Shown here in pieces: positions 1 through 13,796 of a stretch of DNA of 64,000 nt. This DNA is from Diphasiastrum complanatum. Taxonomy: Eukaryota; Streptophyta; Lycopodiopsida; Lycopodiales; Lycopodiaceae. Positions within the stretch are counted from its first letter, which is position 1; every line of letters begins with the position of its first letter. The position numbers were made by a program, and so were the translations under genes. Below the pieces are notes generated by a model that did not search any database, had not been told where the DNA came from, and saw only the letters and a program-made list of their open reading frames with translations. The stretch covers positions 28,183,859 to 28,247,858 of the forward strand of contig CM055092.1 of NCBI GenBank assembly GCA_029204225.1, given 5' to 3'.

Positions 1-81
1 AGCAGACACGATGTCAAAGGCATCGACACTCTACAACTGCAAACACTGTCAGGCCAAGCAGAGCTGTCGGGAGCACTCTAT

Positions 82-818
82 GTGCTTTCACTTAGAAAAG
101 ATCTGCTACCAGTCTCCAAGATGGCAAATCTTGGCATTCGAGTTTTGTTCGATGGCAGCACATGCCGCATGATCAAGAAAACGACAAACAAGTTGCTGAC
201 GATCGGATGCAGAGAAGGAAACCTCTACCAGGACAAGATAGTCAACAACTCTGATAGCATATTAAATGTATCAAAAAATGAAGATCAGCTCTGGCATAGG
301 AGAATGTATCATCTGAACATGCGGAGCCTACATGACATGTGCAAGAAAGACATAGTCACAGGTCTCAAGATTTCAAGGCCCGAAACTGAGTTCTACGAAG
401 TTTGTCAGAAAGGCAAGCAACATCAAAATCCATTCACACATGAGGGAAGAAGAGGCAAAGAAGTTCTTGAGCTCGTCCACTCTGATGTCTGTGGACCGAT
501 GAAGATGGATTCGCTCTAAGGTTTGAGGTATTTTCTGACGTTCATAGATGATTACAGCCGGATGACCATGATCTACTGTTTGATTCCTTCAAGAAGTTCG
601 TGGCATTTGTAGAGCGACACACCTCGAAAAAGATACAGATCCTCAGATCTGACAATGGAGGTGAATACAAAAGCAAAGAATTTTCAAGATTCTGCAAAGA
701 GCAGAGGATAGAACACCAGTTCACTCTTGAATACACACCAGAATACAATGGTATTGCAGAAAGAAGAAACAGAACGCTAGTCGAAGGAGCCAGATGCATG
801 ATGGCACATAGGCTGTAA
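82..818 (+). pseudogene. Copia pol fragment (pre-integrase and integrase)
   Basis: The reading frame at 82-519 carries the gag-pre-integrase zinc region (LWHRRMYHLNMRSL, then CQKGKQHQNPF) and the first integrase aspartate in ELVHSDVCGP. After a frame break near 520 the integrase core continues: YFLTFIDDYSRMT at about 533-570, RSDNGGEYKSKEF around 645-680 and YNGIAERRNRTLVEG around 745-785, so the D,D,E triad is still visible. The protein stops at 818 and no reverse transcriptase follows. The first Cys of the usual CxxC pair appears to be Tyr (FYEVCQ). This is a dead Ty1/copia remnant truncated on the left by the window edge. Confidence 0.9.
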
Positions 819-1084
819 GGTTCAAGAGGAAATGTCAGAATTGGTGAACTCTCACAACTTTGCTGCAACACAAACACGAAGCAAAGGTCGAACGGAGAAC
901 AATTCATGAAAGTCAACGTCCCTTGACTCGAAAGATGAATGATTCGCGAATTGCAAGCATACCTCCAAGACTACAAGAACAGCAAAGGGACTCAAAACAA
1001 AAAGACACGAAAGGAACGAAAGAGAATCTTTCGCGCTGCCAGCTGGCAGCTCAACAAGCTTGGAGTCGTAGACTTCAGGCCTAG

Positions 1085-2130
1085 CTGAAACGAATAGCAA
1101 CGATGGAGAGTAACTGATTAGTTGATCAGCATTAACTAGTCTTGTAATTCTCTATTTTAGCTATCTTGTAAACTCCACACAGTGGAGATATATAAACTAT
1201 TCTCCTAAATCATAATGAGAAATCTGAAGATCATGATTCTATAATACAGAGAGACATAGCTAGTAGAGCAGAAAAAGAAAAATACTAGAAACAAAAGAGC
1301 TGTGAATGACAGTTTGCAAACGAGCAGAACACAGTGAAAGAACATAGTGTCATTTTGCCAACGAGCGAGACACTGATGACCTCGCTCCAAAATCAAACTC
1401 ATAATTGATTGCTCTATTTTTCGTGCATCTCCTTGTCTTGTGCTATATGTCTGGATTGTTAGCATGGAATGTGTTTAGTGATGTGTAGTTGCGTGTCTAG
1501 GTTCATGTGAAGCTTTCGCGCAAAAGAAAATTCAAAGAAACAAAATTGTTTGCAACAACCAAAACGAAAACAAAAAAACGGTTTCGCGACACCTTTGCCT
1601 TTCTAGAAGGGCACCTTTGGCTATTGTAGGGCACCTTTGGCATTTGCAGGACAGTGTCGTCTTTTTCACCTATCATAAATTATGTGTAAAAATACAGTGT
1701 CGCGTTTTTCGCCTGTTCAAATTTGCTTGTATTTGTGCAGACTGTCGCTTTTCTGGAAGTGTCGCAAACACTTGGTTGCTCAGGGTGGCCCGAAGAAAAA
1801 GCGACATTGTTGCATTTTTTGCCTGTGAGAATTCCCGAGTAAAAACGCAGACTATAGCGACAAACAATTGAAATACGCAGACTGTGTGACAACATGAGTA
1901 AAAATACAGAGCATGAATGGAGGCAGATTAACATAGGATTTAGGAGAGTAGAGGAGTTAAATCCAACAGTCTTTTGCGACATCCAGTTGGATGTGATGTG
2001 CTGGCTGTTGGAATTAAGCATCACTCCAACTCACCAAAATTTGAATCATTAGAATTCGAGTCATCAAAACACGAATCATTCGAGTTTGTCTCAAATCTCA
2101 TGCACCAGTACACTATGTAAATATGAACAC
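1085..2130. other. LTR-like and unrecognised sequence
   Basis: No credible gene. At 1096-1230 there is sequence resembling the 3' part of an LTR (TATATAAAC after a stretch ending in CTCCACACAGTGGAG). At 1590-1650 a short GGGCACCTTTGGC motif recurs three times, followed by several spaced variants of a TGTCGC...TTTTTCGCCTG block up to 1900. The repeats look like non-coding retroelement debris; I could not delimit an element. Confidence 0.4.
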
Positions 2131-2133
2131 ACA

Positions 2134-3672
<1,539 letters not shown>

Positions 3673-3709
3673 ATGTTCGCGAACACGTCAAAAGACACAA
3701 AGCACGAAA

Positions 3710-3835
3710 AGTTTCGTGAACTCAAAAGTCAAAAGAAACAAAGACGAATGGTTCGCGAACTCGAAAGTCAAAGGAACGAAGACGAACGGTTCACGAACTC
3801 CAAAGTCGAAGCAGACGAAGACGACCCGTTCGCGA
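3710..3835. repeat. Tandem repeat, 38-bp period, about 3.3 copies
   Basis: Units read GGTTCGCGAACTCGAAAGTC followed by an AAAGGAACGAAGACGAAC-like tail; the second and third copies differ at several positions. Just downstream, 3860-3903 holds two copies of a 23-bp unit beginning AATCTTTTGCGGTCCA. Similar TTCGCGAA and AAAGTC words occur at 900-1040, so this is probably the non-coding part of the same retroelement family. Confidence 0.75.
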
Positions 3836-4599
3836 AAATGAAAGATTCACGAATGATAATCTTTTGCGGTCCAACACGAGAATCTTTTGCGGTCCAGTAC
3901 GAGAGAAGGTAGACGAGCAAAACAAAACCTTCTCCTACCCTCCACGCTCCAAAGAGTACCAGCGAGATCATGCAAGTACCCAGAAGTACATATATATGAT
4001 CTGATGGCATGATGTCAGCAAATACATTTTAGGTCGTGGCTAATCTGCCACTCTTGTATTTCCCTGATTAGTTGTAGATGCTTAATCACTCTAATCTTAG
4101 ATTTACATAGAGCGACTATACTTACTGGATGTTACTTGACATATAGATCAACAGAGTACACATACAGTGTAATGTAGTAGTCTGATACAAGTAAGCAATC
4201 AAGACGAAATACAAAATACATGTCCACTTGCGTGTGAAGGCAATTCTGTCTAGGATCTGTAGATCCAACTGTCCGCTAGTAAAGCGAGACGATTGCTCGT
4301 GAGAGAACTGTGTTTTTCCCATGCCAACGCACTGCGTAGATTTGCATGTAGTGCTTGAAGAAATCAGAGAAAGATCAATATAGATGATTTTCTTGTTGTG
4401 TCTGATCTTGAATAAGTCTGCTGTTTATTCATGTGTCTAAGTTTCCTTGTTCATTTGAATTTTGCACCTTGGTTGAAACTATGTTGAATGCTGCATTAAT
4501 TTTATAAACGTAGACTAGCAGTGCCTGACTACACTTTGGAGAACTGTAGGAGTGATTCAGCTAGCAGTGTCCAGCAATCCCATCTGAACTCCATCTGAG

Positions 4600-4956
4600 G
4601 GCAAGAGAGTCGTGGTTCCTTCGCGACTGCGATCCTGATTCATTCATTCTCATCACCAAAAACTTTATGGATTTAAATCTTGTGATTAGACCAGCTTTAA
4701 CCACTTTCCAATCCATACATCCAGTCTTATCTTGGTTATAAGACCAATCTTGTGTTGCTCCTGTTAAGGCCATAGGAAATAGCTTAAGTTTATTCTATGG
4801 AAAAACTTTGCCATATACCTCACATGATTCAGAAAAGATTTTGAGAAATCTGACTATATCAGATGACCCATGCTTTGGTAGACGAGGTGATCTTCTAATA
4901 ATAACTTGTGGAGCAACGAAAGGAGGCTTAGGTGGATCGATGTCTATATTAAACAT
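4600..4956 (-). pseudogene. LTR-retrotransposon gag fragment (Gypsy-type)
   Basis: Minus-strand frame from the ATG at about 4954. It reads MFNIDIDPPKPPF, then a region with the retrotransposon gag signature KLKLFPMALTGATQDW and later WKVVKAGLITRF, which matches the usual LFPxxLxGxAxxW...W..L...F..RF pattern of Ty3/Gypsy capsids. One in-frame stop interrupts it (after YGKVFP, near 4797). No zinc knuckle or pol follows before 4560. It lies downstream, in its own direction, of the primer-site cluster at 5752-5890. Confidence 0.65.
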
Positions 4957-5751
4957 CTTTTCAAATCACAAGGAGATTGGATCAGGTATGTAAAATTCTA
5001 TCACTTGACAATAATCAGATTTTTGATTTTGAAAAATAGATCTTGATCAAGCGATCAGCACTTCTAGAAATGTGGATTTCTCAGATTCAATATCAAATTG
5101 TAATAGAATGTTCCATAAATTTGATAGTAGCTAGATCTGATAGATCAGAACTCAAAAATAGTTTTGGCGAAAGTTTCGTAGGTGAAGGTAACTCAACGAG
5201 GGTTCTTTCACTGCTATTTTGTATAAAAATCACTTATTTGACTGTTTCTGACAAATCTGGTAAAACTAACTTTCGTCTGATTGACAGTTGGGATATATGA
5301 TGGTACTGATAAGGCTAGGGTAGAACTGGCGAAGGTTCTTTTTGGCGAATAATGGTTTTTTTGCAGCTTGGCGAGGATTAAAATTGACTTTTCGGATGAT
5401 CCAGATAGATAACTTTCACCAAAATAAAAAATGATGAAATACTATATTTGGAATCCTCAGACAGGTTCAAGCGAATGATCAAGAGTGATACTGTTATTTT
5501 TGTAAAAAGAGCACTTTTTTGATAAAAGTAGATCAAAATGACAACTGACCTTGACTTAACGTTCACGCAATTCACTGATTATCAAAAAAAGTATGTTGGA
5601 ATGACTCTGACTCTGGCAAAGATTTAGACGAAGATGCCTCCCAAAGCACTGATTTTTTGGCTGAAAGGTATTAAACTTTCTACAAAAGGTTATCAACAAC
5701 TATTGGAACAATCTTTTTTATTCTTCTATTTTTACAATTGATGTGGTCAGT

Positions 5752-5890
5752 GAGATCTGATACCATTGTATTCAATGAGCTCTGATACCACTGATGTGTT
5801 CAGTGAGCTCCGATACCGCTGTTGTTGATGAAAGACGATGTCACTCTGATATCACTCTTGTTGATGAAACGTGATGTCGCTTTGATACCA
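5752..5890 (-). repeat. Cluster of primer-binding-site-like repeats
   Basis: Five imperfect copies of the complement of an initiator-Met tRNA primer site. The copy at 5779-5790 is exact (TGGTATCAGAGC on the minus strand); others sit at about 5752-5764, 5805-5817, 5842-5854 and 5879-5890 with one or two changes. Retroelements normally have one such site immediately inside the 5' LTR. Confidence 0.7.
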
Positions 5891-5894
5891 CTAT

Positions 5895-6520
5895 TGTGAA
5901 TCCAATAATTGAATGTTAGAAGAAGTCAGCAATCGTGATTCACCGATCTGTCCGGTTGAAGCTACTGCTTCAATCCATGACCAAACATCCTCCGAATTAC
6001 AGATAGCTACTACTTATCTCATGTTGATTTATGAACATTAGATAATGTCTAATGACAGCGGAAATATATCTACTACTAGCAAGCAAGCATCATCAAACAT
6101 TCAAAGATTGCACACGATAAAGCAGAGTGCTGCAACTTGTCTATATTATCAAAATCAAGTATACAACCAAAATTCTTTTGAGCGCTGTCTGTTTCCCAAA
6201 TCAGCGCGTCGACGCAAGAGAGGCGTTCTCTCTCAAAATGAACTAGCTACTGCTAGAACTATGTATGTCTGCACATCACTACTGTGCATTGATGCATGCT
6301 TCTGAATGCACAACAGTGACATGCAGACATACATAGTTCTAGCAGTAGCTAGTTCATTGTGTGAGAGGTGTTCTCTCTCACAACGATGATCCAGTACATA
6401 TACTATGTCAGGTGAGATTACAAGATTAACTAATTGAAGATTACAAGAGAGGTTTAAGTTAAAACATTGGTAAAGTATGTCTCTCTCTTGGCACGTCGCT
6501 TTACGATTGAGCATGAGATT
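5895..6520 (-). repeat. Probable LTR (minus orientation)
   Basis: This block lies between a Copia RNase H end (6943-6521, minus) and the primer-site cluster (5890-5752), where an LTR would be expected. It begins TGTGAATCCAATAATTG on the plus strand. I could not find a second copy in the window, so the boundaries and LTR status are inferred from position only. It contains the hairpin listed separately. Confidence 0.4.
6213..6382. repeat. Strong inverted repeat / fold-back hairpin
   Basis: A perfect 37-bp inverted repeat (6237-6273 and 6322-6358; arms begin AATGAACTAGCTACTGC) extends imperfectly outward to about 6213 and 6382 and inward nearly to the apex around 6296. Transcribed, either strand would fold into a stem of roughly 75 pairs. 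Confidence 0.9.
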
Positions 6521-6943
6521 TCAAATTTTCACGCTTGTCAAGCTAGAGCCCCGATAGTTCGGCGTTGCCCGATAATATGTACTGATCCTCACTTCTTGCT
6601 CAAGTTTTGGTGACTGCTCAATGTGTCGGTGTGTTTTGATATGTGGGTCACTTCGGAGCCGTGGTGCTCTGGCTTTGTTAATGACTTCGATTGAGTTGAA
6701 GACTTCAGCTGAGTCACGAAGCAAATGATGCCTTATAGCGATGCGTTTTGTTCTGGAATGAAACGTTGGATCCTTTGTCAGATGTATTTCAGATGTGTTG
6801 ATGAGTGGCTCGTTGGTGTTTTCTCCCAGTCCATCTAGGAACTGTCTGAGCCTACATGGATTTTTGTGGAAGATACCTACTTGCCATGTAATGGATTTTG
6901 GATTTTGTTCAAACAAATCAAAATAAACTTTAACAATATGCAA
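6521..6943 (-). pseudogene. Copia RNase H C-terminal fragment
   Basis: A 140-residue minus-strand frame contains KDPTFHSRTKRIAIRHHLLRD, the hallmark NPxFHxRTKHIxIxxHFxR segment at the end of Copia RNase H. The flanking residues are not recognisable and no catalytic DEDD residues can be assigned. It is a short, diverged remnant. Confidence 0.6.
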
Positions 6944-8500
6944 CCAGAAAACTATCTACTAACCATATTCATAGCACATGTAATGCCTTGGATGCCGTTA
7001 GTGAGGGCATCAACTTACCTCTAGTTACATGTTTGTTGTTTGGATTTTTTCAATGTTTAATGAGTTGGCCCTAGGTTTTTGGATAAACCTTGGCTCCAGA
7101 TATTGCTAACATCAATAATTAGGCTTGGACATAATTTCTAGATCATTACCAAGAAGTGCATGCTCTACCTTCCTATAGCCCATCTATGAAAGTTTTGCTA
7201 GAAGTTTTCAAAATTGGATCAGAATCCATTTCATGGTGAAAAAACATTTTCCTTGACTTCTTTAATAGGTTATAAAAGTCCATAGTCATAGATCTACATG
7301 CCCATAGATATATTGCTCAAGTAACTTTGTGATAAGTCGATTTATTTAGTGATTGATGTCAATTTTTTTTACATACCATCATACCATCATACCATCATAT
7401 GGGGAGTTGACTAACACTAAAATTGGATAAGAATAAATAAAATTTGCATGGGGAGTTGTTGGCTCACACTACACAACCAATGTTGAAATTTGACATTCAA
7501 GGTTGCCCTTCGTGCTTTATTTCCATGACATATTTGACAATGTTCATGGCCTTCGTGTGACATTCTTAAATAGAATTTGACCCTTCAAATTTCATTTTTA
7601 TAGAGGATAGGGCTTTCATTCAAATTTCAGTCTAAAGTTTTCAATATTAAATTCCAGGTTAAAAAATGTATGAGATTGTGCCTATTTACATTTTTCATAT
7701 CGAATTCCAAGTGAAACATTGCTAAACAATATTGAAGCCTTCAACCTAAAATCTAGATTGATCATGGCCACTGGCCTACAAGTTCTTTAAACTACACACA
7801 CACACACAATCTAAAACTTGAAACTTTGAAAGTAGGAAAGTTGGAGTTTTATTGTAACATTTATGAAAGAAAAAAAATCTAAGTTGGAAGTTGGCAACTT
7901 GGCCCATTGTTCAAACTGCAAACTTTGGGCCAAGATCTCAATAACCCATGCTAAAATGAAAAGGCTTTGAAGTCTCAAGTTTGTGGATCTCAAATTTCAA
8001 TATCATTATATTAAGTTATAAATATTGGAACTTGCAAAGAGTCAAATTTTAAGTTTGAAAAATGTATCATGCACTTATTACAACTTATACAAGTACTTGA
8101 ACTCATGACACTTAAAATAAGTTTGAAGATTTTAACAAATCATGCATTTCAATGTTGATGGCCAAAAATTGTAACAGCCTGCCAAATACGTTCAAATTAA
8201 CCTTTGAAGGGCATGATCGGACCTGGGGGCGTCAAATTTTAACACTCATCCAAGCACGAAATTGGATGAATTGGCCAATTCCAGTAGGGACTAGCACATT
8301 CCTTATTCCTATCAAAGATGCAAGCATTAGCTCGATAAAAAACGACATCAAGTTATCTTCAGCGTGATTAAGGCTTCTCCAGAGTTGAATGAAGGTGAAT
8401 GAAGGTGCACCCCCACTGCAACTTTAGTCATGCTCAAGAACAAGCTCCTCAATTCCAGTTCATTAATGTGTCAATATGACCAACAGCCGCCTACACAACC
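6944..8500. other. Unrecognised AT-rich DNA upstream of NAA50
   Basis: No coding signal. There is an 8-bp-period tandem repeat (ATACCATC, about three copies) near 7374-7400 and a short (AC)n at 7793-7809. The last few hundred bases should contain the NAA50 promoter, but no clear element was identified. Confidence 0.4.
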
Positions 8501-8809
8501 AAACTTGGCGGTCATAGCATGAAGTATATATTTTCTCTCTCTCTCTCTCTCTTTTTTTCTTCATACTCTCTCTTTCTCTCTCGCCTTTTCTATTTCATCA
8601 CTTTTTGCGATCCATTCCTTTGGATTGTGCCACAAAAGTTATCGAAATCGAAAGCGTGCGCCATTTCCCTTGCGGATCGCCATTTTCTCGACGCTCTTCA
8701 TCACAACAATCCACAGATACTAAAGCATTATATTCACCAGCAGCAGTTCAGTCCGAGAGCCAAGGGCTTTATTCGGGATATAGTGTACATCGGGTGGGGT
8801 ATTGCAAGC

Positions 8810-8963
8810 ATGGGACTAGCTCATCAAGTGCCTGTTTCCTTTGATAATGTGAGAGATAAGAACGTGATGCTCCTGAAGAAGCTCAATGCTGCCATATTTC
8901 CCATTAAATACCAAGACAACTACTACAGCGATGCAATTGCTTCTGGCGATTACACTAGATTAG
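8810..8963 (+). CDS. NAA50: NAA50 exon 1 (N-alpha-acetyltransferase 50)
   Basis: First coding exon of a GNAT-family N-terminal acetyltransferase that adds acetyl from acetyl-CoA to protein N-termini in the cytosol, usually alongside the NatA complex. The ATG at 8810 is chosen because the plant NAA50 start aligns there: MGLAHQVPVSFDNVRDKNVM, then LLKKLNAAIFPIKYQDNYY (substrate-binding beta1-alpha1 region) and ends DAIASGDYTRL. The frame is open upstream to 8519, but that part is not conserved. The donor at 8964 (G|GTATGCT) gives a phase-1 junction. Joined exons (8810-8963, 14452-14574, 24465-24691) give 504 nt, 167 residues plus stop and no internal stops, close to the family length. The gene looks functional despite its very long introns. 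Confidence 0.93.
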
Positions 8964-11900
8964 GTATGCTATACCCTCGTCTTGTTCTTTTCTAGAAAAC
9001 GGAGTTCAAGTTTATAGATATCTTTGGCATGCGAGGATGTAAGTATGGGTATGGGAAATGCTCAATAAGAAAAGGTGTGTCACAGCAGTCTAAAGTTGAG
9101 CTCATTCAGCGTTTGAATGAGTAGGCGGGGGCATTGAGCTGTCTTGGCCAACAAATATGGATGTTCAGTGTAAGTCATGTACATAAGGATGCTAGTGATA
9201 AGTAATTGTTGCAAAAGCAAAAGAAAGAAAATGTAATTGTTGATTGTCAGAAGGAACACTAAGAACTTTTTTTTATAGTTGTAGGTCACCGGCCTGTGGT
9301 GAGATGCCGGTCAATTGTGTACAGGCACTGTTGAGTCTCATTTATGGTTGGACCGATCTAAAATGCATAGGGACGTGTGTGAAAGCTGGTCCATCACATG
9401 AGGGACACATTGTCACACCGTTTTGGAAACTATTGCACTTGTTGCCTTTGTGCAGGGTGCTACCGACTGGTGGCAGGTATGCATGTCCCGTGTCCCATCT
9501 AAGGATCGGAAGGGCTAGGCTGTTGAGGAGATATGTGCAGTCTTCTGGTTGGAGTCTAGCAACAAGCTCTCCTTTGATACTTTGATGTACTCTTTGTTTT
9601 TCTGCTTTTGCAATGTTCTCTCTCCTGTAAAGGTAATCTATGTCCAAAATTCCACCTATAGGGTCTGCTGATTAAAAATACGTATTGATGGGTAGAGATT
9701 CTCACCTATTAGTTCAGGTTCAGTGAGTCGTGTGGGATTGTGATTGGGAACTCGTAGGTGATTACTGATACTTTACTTTCAATGACTAAATACTCTTTAT
9801 CAAACCCATTTAATCAAAATGCAAGATCATGAATATGCTTGTCTCATATTTGTCATTGATTTCAAAATTATGAGGAAGTAGGGGGTTCAACTAATTGGCT
9901 TTGCTCTTTAGTGCTAGCCTTTCGTCATGACCGGGTCTGCTCTTTACCTCTGGAGACGTAATAGAAACTTAGCGCGTCGGTTGTTGTACAAATTTATGAA
10001 AGTTAATATGGACATATGTTTGTGCACGTAATGTGCATTGTGTACCCTTGTAGCCCCCTACACCTTTTCGGGTGCTCATGACGTGAGTAGAGATGTTGTA
10101 GCATTTGTGCTATGCACGACAAAGTCAATGGTCTAACACTCTTTGGTTGCACTCCGTAGGGTTGAGGATTGCATGTCTTCTTCGTTAGGTCACATATATC
10201 CTAGATTTAACATCGATATATTTGTTTACCTCGAAACAATCCAAATTAAGCTTCCTACTATGAAGACTTGGTCCAAGAGGCATACAATCAAGATCAAAAT
10301 ACATGGATTATGAGGGCTCTCTTCACCCTTGGGAGTCTTATGACACAATATTCAAGGGAGATGATAATACTTTGAAATGAGGAATTATAACAAAAGCTTT
10401 ATTACTTCAATTTGAGATCATTATTAACCATTTCTCTTTCACATTCTAGATGTGATTGGACTAGTTGTAGTCTAGATCGATTTTAAGATGCATTTGGTGC
10501 GCAATCAAGATAGTATATCAATGTATGTGAGAGCAAGAAAGTGGATGATTTGCAAACTAGATCTCCTACTTAGCTTAAGGAGTGATTCATGCTCTAAAGA
10601 TTTAGCATACACTATCCATATGGGTTGGAATTTGTGATTGAGGTGGATAATTAGACTCTGTAAGAATCATTGTAATGCGTGAAACTTGAAAAGTTGAGTA
10701 TCTAGACGGTCTCAATTATTGCAAGGATTTAAATTTGCAATTAGACGTAATAGAAGCTCTGCTAATGTCGAAAACAAAAATCACTTCAATTGTTTTAAAT
10801 TCAATGTAATGTGTGTAGGCTTATGTCATATTGCTACATTCTACACTAAGTTGTGATGGATAATTGGGGTTGGCTTAGTTGTAGATAATTTATAACACCA
10901 TAACTGAAGGAATAATGTTGCAAACTACTATTCCTTTGTGATAGCCTATCTTCAAGAGATTGGATGAGGTCTTGGCACAACCCATTTGCTGTAGCCCATG
11001 GTTTTAGTGGCCAAATTTTAACAACAATCAATATTACTAGATTTTATCACTATAAGAATCACTATATAAAGTGGCCAGTGGCCAATCATAGCAACAACTA
11101 GATGAAAAAGTATTTAAGTTTAAGATGAAAAACTTACATCTACTACTGTAGACTGAATTTAAATCAAGTTCTCTTCAAATTTTGCACTTCAAAAAACTCT
11201 TTATAATGCTCTAAATATATTGGTAGCCATAGATGCATCACGTTCCGAAACATAGAGTTCCGGTCATGTTTTGGAACGAAAAGCTGCCTTTTTTTTTGAA
11301 ATTTTTTTAGGTGTTCTAGAAAAAAAAAGCCTAGAATGTTCAAAAAACATTGAAAGTTATTGGGAATACTAAATAAATTATACACATAATTGCATCAGAA
11401 CCAAGTTCGCTTTGCTACATTTTTGGATCACGCAAAGCATTGAATAACATGTTACATCGAACAACCCTTCTATATCTACACTCTATGGTTATGGGACTAG
11501 TGTCCATGCACCTGGAAGATGTTCTGATAGATCTTTATGTCCCGTTGGGAACTCTTCTACCGAGTCGTGCTTGTTGCACATCATGCAAGGTATTCTGTCT
11601 TTAACACATATAGAACGAGCAATTATTGGTAACTGAATCAAGCTTAATCCAAATTCCAAACTTCAAAGTGACAAAACTTGATCCTCATGAGGTTTGATTT
11701 CCTCTCTTTGTAGCACTCCTTCCTCAACACTACGGGCTTTTAACATGCAAGCTTTGGCAAGAAATTACTAACTTGGATGTTACAAACTCCATAAGTTGGC
11801 CTTGTATAAATGCATCAAAGCTAATGTGGATGTTTGGTTGTGCACGTGACCTGCACCTATTGTATGTTCACGTGAGTTGAGTTGTTGTTGCATTTAGTTT

Positions 11901-12589
11901 GTGTTATGCATGATGAAGTTCGGTTGATGGTCTAAGACTTGTGGGTGGACTCCATATAGTTGAATTGTAAGTCGTTTTTGTTATGTTTTATTTTAAACTT
12001 ATAATTAATATGTTTTTCCATCGTACTAATTTTCATCAGAGTTGCAGACCATTCGGTTCTAATATTTCAGTGTCATTGGTGCATTTTTTTCACCAACCAA
12101 GCTATTTATTTACGTTTTTAACAAGTCTTAGTGATGAAATAGAAATTTTGCTTACTTTTGTTAGAAAGTGTAAGGTCAATATTTTAATTAGCTTTTTGTG
12201 CTAGCAATTGTCGTACCTAGAGTCTTTCCTTCTTGTGTGAGAAGAAATAGAACTTAGTACATTGTTCTTTGTGTAAATGCATGAAAGCTAATGTGGATGC
12301 GTACCTATGCTTGCAACTTGCACCTTCTTGGGTGATGACGACCATGTCATAGTATTTTCACAACTCAAGGCATTGCCTTAGATTTAAGGCTAAAGAGCTT
12401 AGATAACTTGTTTACGTAGCATACTTACGTGGCTGATGATGTGATGTGCCTAAATCATGAGTGCTTTGATGATGATGGCACTTATGTGTGGATATGTCTC
12501 TTGTTATTGTCTTGATGTATGATCTTGGTGATTTTTTTATGTGAGCATAATCACACATAAGAACATCATTGAATGTTAATGGAAAGTTG

Positions 12590-12740
12590 AAAGATGGATC
12601 AACATCGTGAATGTGTTGAGAATATTAAGAAAGATCCCTCATCGGAGTTTGATATGAACGATCTTGGCTCCCTACAATACTTCTTGGGATTGAGATATGG
12701 AGAGTAGCACATGGGCTATTTATTTCTCAATAGAGGTAAG
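12590..12740 (+). pseudogene. Copia reverse transcriptase scrap
   Basis: The frame near 12625-12705 reads SEFDMNDLGSLQYFLGL, the FxMxDLGxLxYFLGxxV segment that follows the YVDD motif in Copia reverse transcriptase, then stops. Too short for a family assignment. Confidence 0.65.
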
Positions 12741-13438
12741 TTGAGGATAATCAAGATGTAGGTGAGAAGCTATATAGAAAGCTTGTTGGAAGCTTAATGA
12801 ATGAAGTACATAATTGCAAAGACAAAATCAGTGGTATGAGACAAAATTACACTCTTGATTAGAACAAAAAAGATCTTAACAGATCAGAGTACGTGGGCGT
12901 GAAGAACTGTTGTGCAGTTTTGGTTGTGCTCTAAAAATGCTTCACGTACTCTTTATTTGTTGACCTACTACTGATGTATACAGTTAAATGATCATTGTAG
13001 ATCGACGACTAAGTACAAGGAGATATGATTATACCTCTTCACTAGTTCTACTTGATCCGTCCTAAATTAGATAGCAGTCGTTGTAGATATTAATCAGAAT
13101 GTGCATAGTAGATGAATTGTCAACATCGTCCTTTGATCGTGACCTAAGTTGGAACAATTGACAATATCAAAATAGGTTCCTGGTCGAAATAGATGCCGGA
13201 TCAAAATAGGTGCCAAATCGATTCGATCCTTTCAACTCAGGCCAATATCGAAATAAATTTCTTTTAAAAGTTTTGCTTCATTTTAGAAGCAAATGCATAT
13301 TTTGGATTATCTTCCCTTTCAAAAAGATTCTGCCTTCTCATTTCTTCCTATAAAAGAAGACCATGTAACTCTCCATATAAAAAAAGTCCTTCCCTAGCTG
13401 AAAGGGACATCACATAATCTTGATAGTTGAATGATAAA

Positions 13439-13796
13439 CTATAAGACTATGGAAACAATACTCCTATCTCTTACTGTCTCTCCCATTGAAGCAAGGTAGT
13501 CCATAAGGTCCTTGACCTTCGTAATGTGATGCACTTGCCTCCATCTTGAGAATATGTAACCTGTTCTGCAAGTAGCTGAGCCTGGTTGAATCCATTGTCT
13601 TATACATATGTCTGAGAATGCCCCAAGCTTCCATTGCATCCTTTGCATTGCAAATGCGAGGAATGATATTGTCTTTGACAAGCGGCCTCCTACAAGATTG
13701 AGGTGCTTATGGAAGATGAAAATCGTCTCAAGAATCTAAGCATTGATGTTTCTCTCACTCTTAGACTCACAGGCTACACAGCCTGTTTTGATACCA
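13439..13796 (-). pseudogene. Copia gag fragment with primer site
   Basis: On the minus strand a primer-binding-site-like TGGTATCAAAACAG at 13796-13783 is followed by a gag frame containing AKDAMEAWGILRHMY and STRLSYLQNRLHILKMEAS (about 13640-13530). This is the typical Copia gag pattern of EAWxxLxxxY...R...L...L...KM. The sequence is frameshifted afterwards. The LTR would lie at 13800-14000, but no partner copy was seen. Confidence 0.7.

Noticed and set aside
8519-8809. N-terminal extension of NAA50 from the upstream ATG at 8519
   Set aside because: The extension is not conserved in the family, begins in a CT-rich tract, and the ATG at 8810 matches the known start position.
9244-9647. Overlapping open frames of about 100 codons on both strands in NAA50 intron 1
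   Set aside because: No recognisable domain, no splice support, and mirror-strand openness is expected by chance at this length.
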